Shown here: positions 8,740 through 11,144 of the stretch, piece after piece
Numbering within the stretch: position 1 is the first letter of the stretch
Layout of the letters: the number at the start of each line of letters is the position of its first letter
Assembly: GCA_002423555.1 (NCBI GenBank)
Contig: DIWQ01000045.1
Coordinates: 1-11,144, forward strand
Direction of reading: 5' to 3'
DNA from: Patescibacteria group bacterium UBA6102
GTDB lineage: Bacteria > Patescibacteriota > Minisyncoccia > Minisyncoccales > UBA5738
DNA length: 11,144 nt
Notes under the pieces: model-generated
Database searches by the model: none
Seen by the model: the letters and a program-made list of their open reading frames with translations, nothing else
Told to the model about the DNA's origin: nothing
Made by a program: the position numbers and the translations under genes

Positions 8740-11144
8740 TTAGACAACGAGATTGACCAGCCTGCCTTCAACATAAACCGTCTTTTTGATCGGTTTATTG
8801 TCTATCCATTGTTGCACTATCTTTGACGCTTTGGCAAGTTCAACGGCCGCGGCCTGGCCGGATTCGGCCGGAACCGCGATTTTGTCGCGCAACCGCCCGT
8901 TGACTTGCACCAACAGTTCAATCATTTCGTCTTTAACCAAATTTCTGTCAGGTTGCGGCCATGGCTGTTTAAAAACGCTTTCATTATTGTCCAGTTTTTG
9001 CCATAACTCTTCGCCGATGTGCGGCGCGAACGGCGCCAACAGCATCACCAATCTTTGCAAAACATTTTTGCCGACATCACTTTTATTGTCTTCGGCAAAA
9101 TTCAAGAATTCCATAAACGCCGCAATCGCCGTATTAAATTTCAATTGCTCAATATCACCGCTGATTTTTTGATTTAATTTGTGAACGCGGCGCAAAACAT
9201 CCTCGCCGCTATTTTCATTGTTCGCGCATTCCAAAACCAAATTCCACACCCGTCCCAAAAACTTGCGGCTTCCCCGCACCGCGTCCGTGCTCCACGCAAT
9301 CGCCTGGTCAAACGGCCCCATAAACAATTCGTAGACCCGCAAAGTGTCCGCACCAAACTCCTTAACGATATCATCGGGACTCACCACATTGCCTTTTGAC
9401 TTGGACATTTTCTGTCCGTCCTCGGCCAGCACGATGCCGATATTGCGTAACTTTTGAAACGGCTCTTTAGTAGAAACCGCGCCAATATCAAATAAGACTT
9501 TATGCCAGAATCGCGCATAGAGCAAATGCAAAACCGCGTGCTCGGCGCCGCCGACATAAAGATCAACCGGCATCCAGTATTTTTCCTTTTCCGCGCCGGT
9601 AATCGCATCCGAATTTTCGGGATCGGTATAGCGCAAATAATACCACGAAGAACCGGCCCATTGGGGCATCGTGTTGGTTTCCCTTTTTGCCGCACCGCCG
9701 CATTTCGGGCATTTGGTGTTCACCCATTCATCAATCGCGGCCAGCGGCGATTCACCCGTGCCGGTGGGCTGGTATTTTTCCACCGGCGGCAGGCGCAAGG
9801 GCAATTGATCTTCGGGCACCGCCACCACGCCGCATTTGGCGCAATGCACCAGCGGGATCGGCTCGCCCCAATAGCGCTGGCGCGAGAACACCCAGTCGCG
9901 CAATTTGAAATTAACGGTTTTCTTGGCATTACCCGCTTGCGCCAGCCATTCGGTTATTTTTGTTTTCGCTTCTTCCAAATCCATACCGTTGAATTCGTCG
10001 GAATTCGCCAACATTCCCGCGCCTTCGTATGGCAACGCCGCCCCGGTTTTTGATTTTATCACTTCAATGATTTCCAAATTGTATTTTTTGGCAAAATCAT
10101 AATCACGCGCGTCATGCGCCGGCACCGCCATAATCGCGCCAGTGCCGTAATGGCCCAGAACATAATCCGCGACAAAAATTGAAACTTCCCGGCCGTTTGC
10201 CGGATTGACAGCACCGATGCCTTCCAATTTGATTCCGGTCTTATCTTTATCCAAACTGACCCGTTCCAAATCCATTTTTTGTTTGGCCGCGTTGATATAT
10301 TCCTCCGCTTTTTTATAATTTACAATCCGATCTTTGATTTCTTCAATCAAGGGATGCTCGGGCGCCAAAACAATATAAGTGCAGCCGAAAAGCGTGTCCG
10401 GGCGCGTAGTAAAAACATTTATCTCCAAATCGGAATTTTTAATTTTAAATTTGATTTCAGCGCCTTCGCTTTTGCCGATCCAATTGCGCTGCATCTGGAT
10501 AATCCGGTCAGGCCAATCAAGCCCGTTTAGGTCTTTCAATAGCCGGTCGGCGTAAGCGGTAATTTTCAGAACCCACTGCCGTAGATTTTTCTTTTCCGCA
10601 ACCGTCCCGCACCGCTCGCAGTTGCCGCCCACGACCTCTTCATTGGCCAATCCGGTTTTGCACGACGGACACCAATTTATCGGCAATTCCGATTCATAGG
10701 CCAATCCTCTTTTGAACAGTTGCAAAAATATCCACTGCGTCCATTTATAATATTCCGGGTCGGTGGTGTTGATTTCGCGCGACCAATCATAGCTCAATCC
10801 GGCCATTTGCATTTGCCGCTTGATGTTTTCAATGTTTTTATTGGTTGAAATTTCGGGTTGAATGCCCGTCTTGATGGCATAGTTTTCCGCCGGCAAGCCG
10901 AATGCATCCCATCCCATCGGATGAAGCACATTAAAACCGCACATCCTTTTGTAGCGCGCCACCACATCATTGGCCGCATATCCCTTGAAATGCCCCACAT
11001 GCAAGCCCGCGCCGGATGGATAAGGAAACATATCCAAATTATAAAATTTGGGCTTCTTTGAATCGTCCGATGCGCGATGCGCGATGGTATCCTCCCAAAT
11101 CTTCTGCCACTTGGGCTCAATCATTTGCGGTTGATATTCCGAAT
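8740..11144 (-). CDS. leuS: Leucyl-tRNA synthetase (5' end beyond the window)
   Basis: A class I synthetase that charges tRNA-Leu. Residues are numbered from the Met codon at 11122-11124; the frame stays open to the window edge with codons reading SEYQPQ before MIEPKWQKIW, which matches the usual N-terminus, so the true start lies outside. Features: HIGH motif as HVGH (42-45); a zinc-knuckle-like pair C152/C155 and C169/C172; CP1 editing domain with TTRPDTLFG and GTGAIMAVPAHDARDYDF, including the editing Asp; a second Cys pair C428/C431 with C472/C475; HAVLHLLYARFWHK; KMSKS at 572-576; anticodon-binding domain and the C-terminal domain ending VEGRLVNLVV. Only a few residues separate the strand before KMSKS from the motif, so the leucine-specific insertion of the E. 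coli enzyme is absent. The editing site appears complete. It lies upstream of glmS in the same direction. Confidence 0.97.
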   Translation of the reverse strand, partial: SEYQPQMIEPKWQKIWEDTIAHRASDDSKKPKFYNLDMFPYPSGAGLHVGHFKGYAANDVVARYKRMCGFNVLHPMGWDAFGLPAENYAIKTGIQPEISTNKNIENIKRQMQMAGLSYDWSREINTTDPEYYKWTQWIFLQLFKRGLAYESELPINWCPSCKTGLANEEVVGGNCERCGTVAEKKNLRQWVLKITAYADRLLKDLNGLDWPDRIIQMQRNWIGKSEGAEIKFKIKNSDLEINVFTTRPDTLFGCTYIVLAPEHPLIEEIKDRIVNYKKAEEYINAAKQKMDLERVSLDKDKTGIKLEGIGAVNPANGREVSIFVADYVLGHYGTGAIMAVPAHDARDYDFAKKYNLEIIEVIKSKTGAALPYEGAGMLANSDEFNGMDLEEAKTKITEWLAQAGNAKKTVNFKLRDWVFSRQRYWGEPIPLVHCAKCGVVAVPEDQLPLRLPPVEKYQPTGTGESPLAAIDEWVNTKCPKCGGAAKRETNTMPQWAGSSWYYLRYTDPENSDAITGAEKEKYWMPVDLYVGGAEHAVLHLLYARFWHKVLFDIGAVSTKEPFQKLRNIGIVLAEDGQKMSKSKGNVVSPDDIVKEFGADTLRVYELFMGPFDQAIAWSTDAVRGSRKFLGRVWNLVLECANNENSGEDVLRRVHKLNQKISGDIEQLKFNTAIAAFMEFLNFAEDNKSDVGKNVLQRLVMLLAPFAPHIGEELWQKLDNNESVFKQPWPQPDRNLVKDEMIELLVQVNGRLRDKIAVPAESGQAAAVELAKASKIVQQWIDNKPIKKTVYVEGRLVNLVV

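Overview
The window is gene-dense and bacterial, with the standard genetic code: Trp is read from TGG and TGA serves as a stop. It carries eight recognisable single-copy genes plus a HicBA toxin-antitoxin pair counted among them: glmR/yvcK, murA, iorB, iorA, hicA, hicB, a HAD phosphatase, glmS and leuS. The intergenic regions hold AT-rich heptad repeats and GC-rich hairpin repeats ('TAGGGGCG...' and 'AGGTCG...CGACCT'). The bacterial peptidoglycan enzymes, compact proteins and this spacer style suggest an uncultured lineage with a small genome, perhaps Candidate Phyla Radiation/Patescibacteria. That placement is an inference from style only; no rRNA is present to test it.

Layout, left to right. 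yvcK/glmR (minus, 1016 to 18) and murA (plus, 1076 to 2338) diverge from a 59-bp spacer with a good minus-strand promoter. murA and iorB (minus, 3114 to 2482) converge on a 143-bp spacer with a terminator hairpin and a large palindromic repeat. Between iorB and iorA (minus, 5464 to 3794), genes that normally touch, lie 679 bp. This stretch holds two short unrecognised ORFs (35 and 42 codons) on the minus strand, closed by a strong intrinsic terminator, and is bounded by two inverted copies of one hairpin. Upstream of iorA on the minus strand come hicA and hicB with their own promoter, then a HAD phosphatase 5 nt behind glmS, a 150-bp AT-rich repeat spacer, and leuS, whose first codons lie beyond the right edge.

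Function. GlmS makes glucosamine-6-phosphate, MurA consumes UDP-GlcNAc in the first committed step of peptidoglycan synthesis, and YvcK/GlmR is known in Bacillus as a UDP-GlcNAc-responsive activator of GlmS. Three parts of one amino-sugar and cell-wall circuit therefore sit in 11 kb. MurA has Asp in place of the fosfomycin-target Cys. IorA/IorB would oxidise aryl-pyruvates to aryl-acyl-CoA with ferredoxin, an anaerobic amino-acid fermentation step, but this IorA lacks the C-terminal ferredoxin domain usual in the family.

Most worth a second look: the split ior locus with its hairpin-bounded insert and tiny two-ORF transcription unit, the shortened IorA, the two hairpin families (one with compensatory changes), and 7-bp tandem repeats next to several stop codons.
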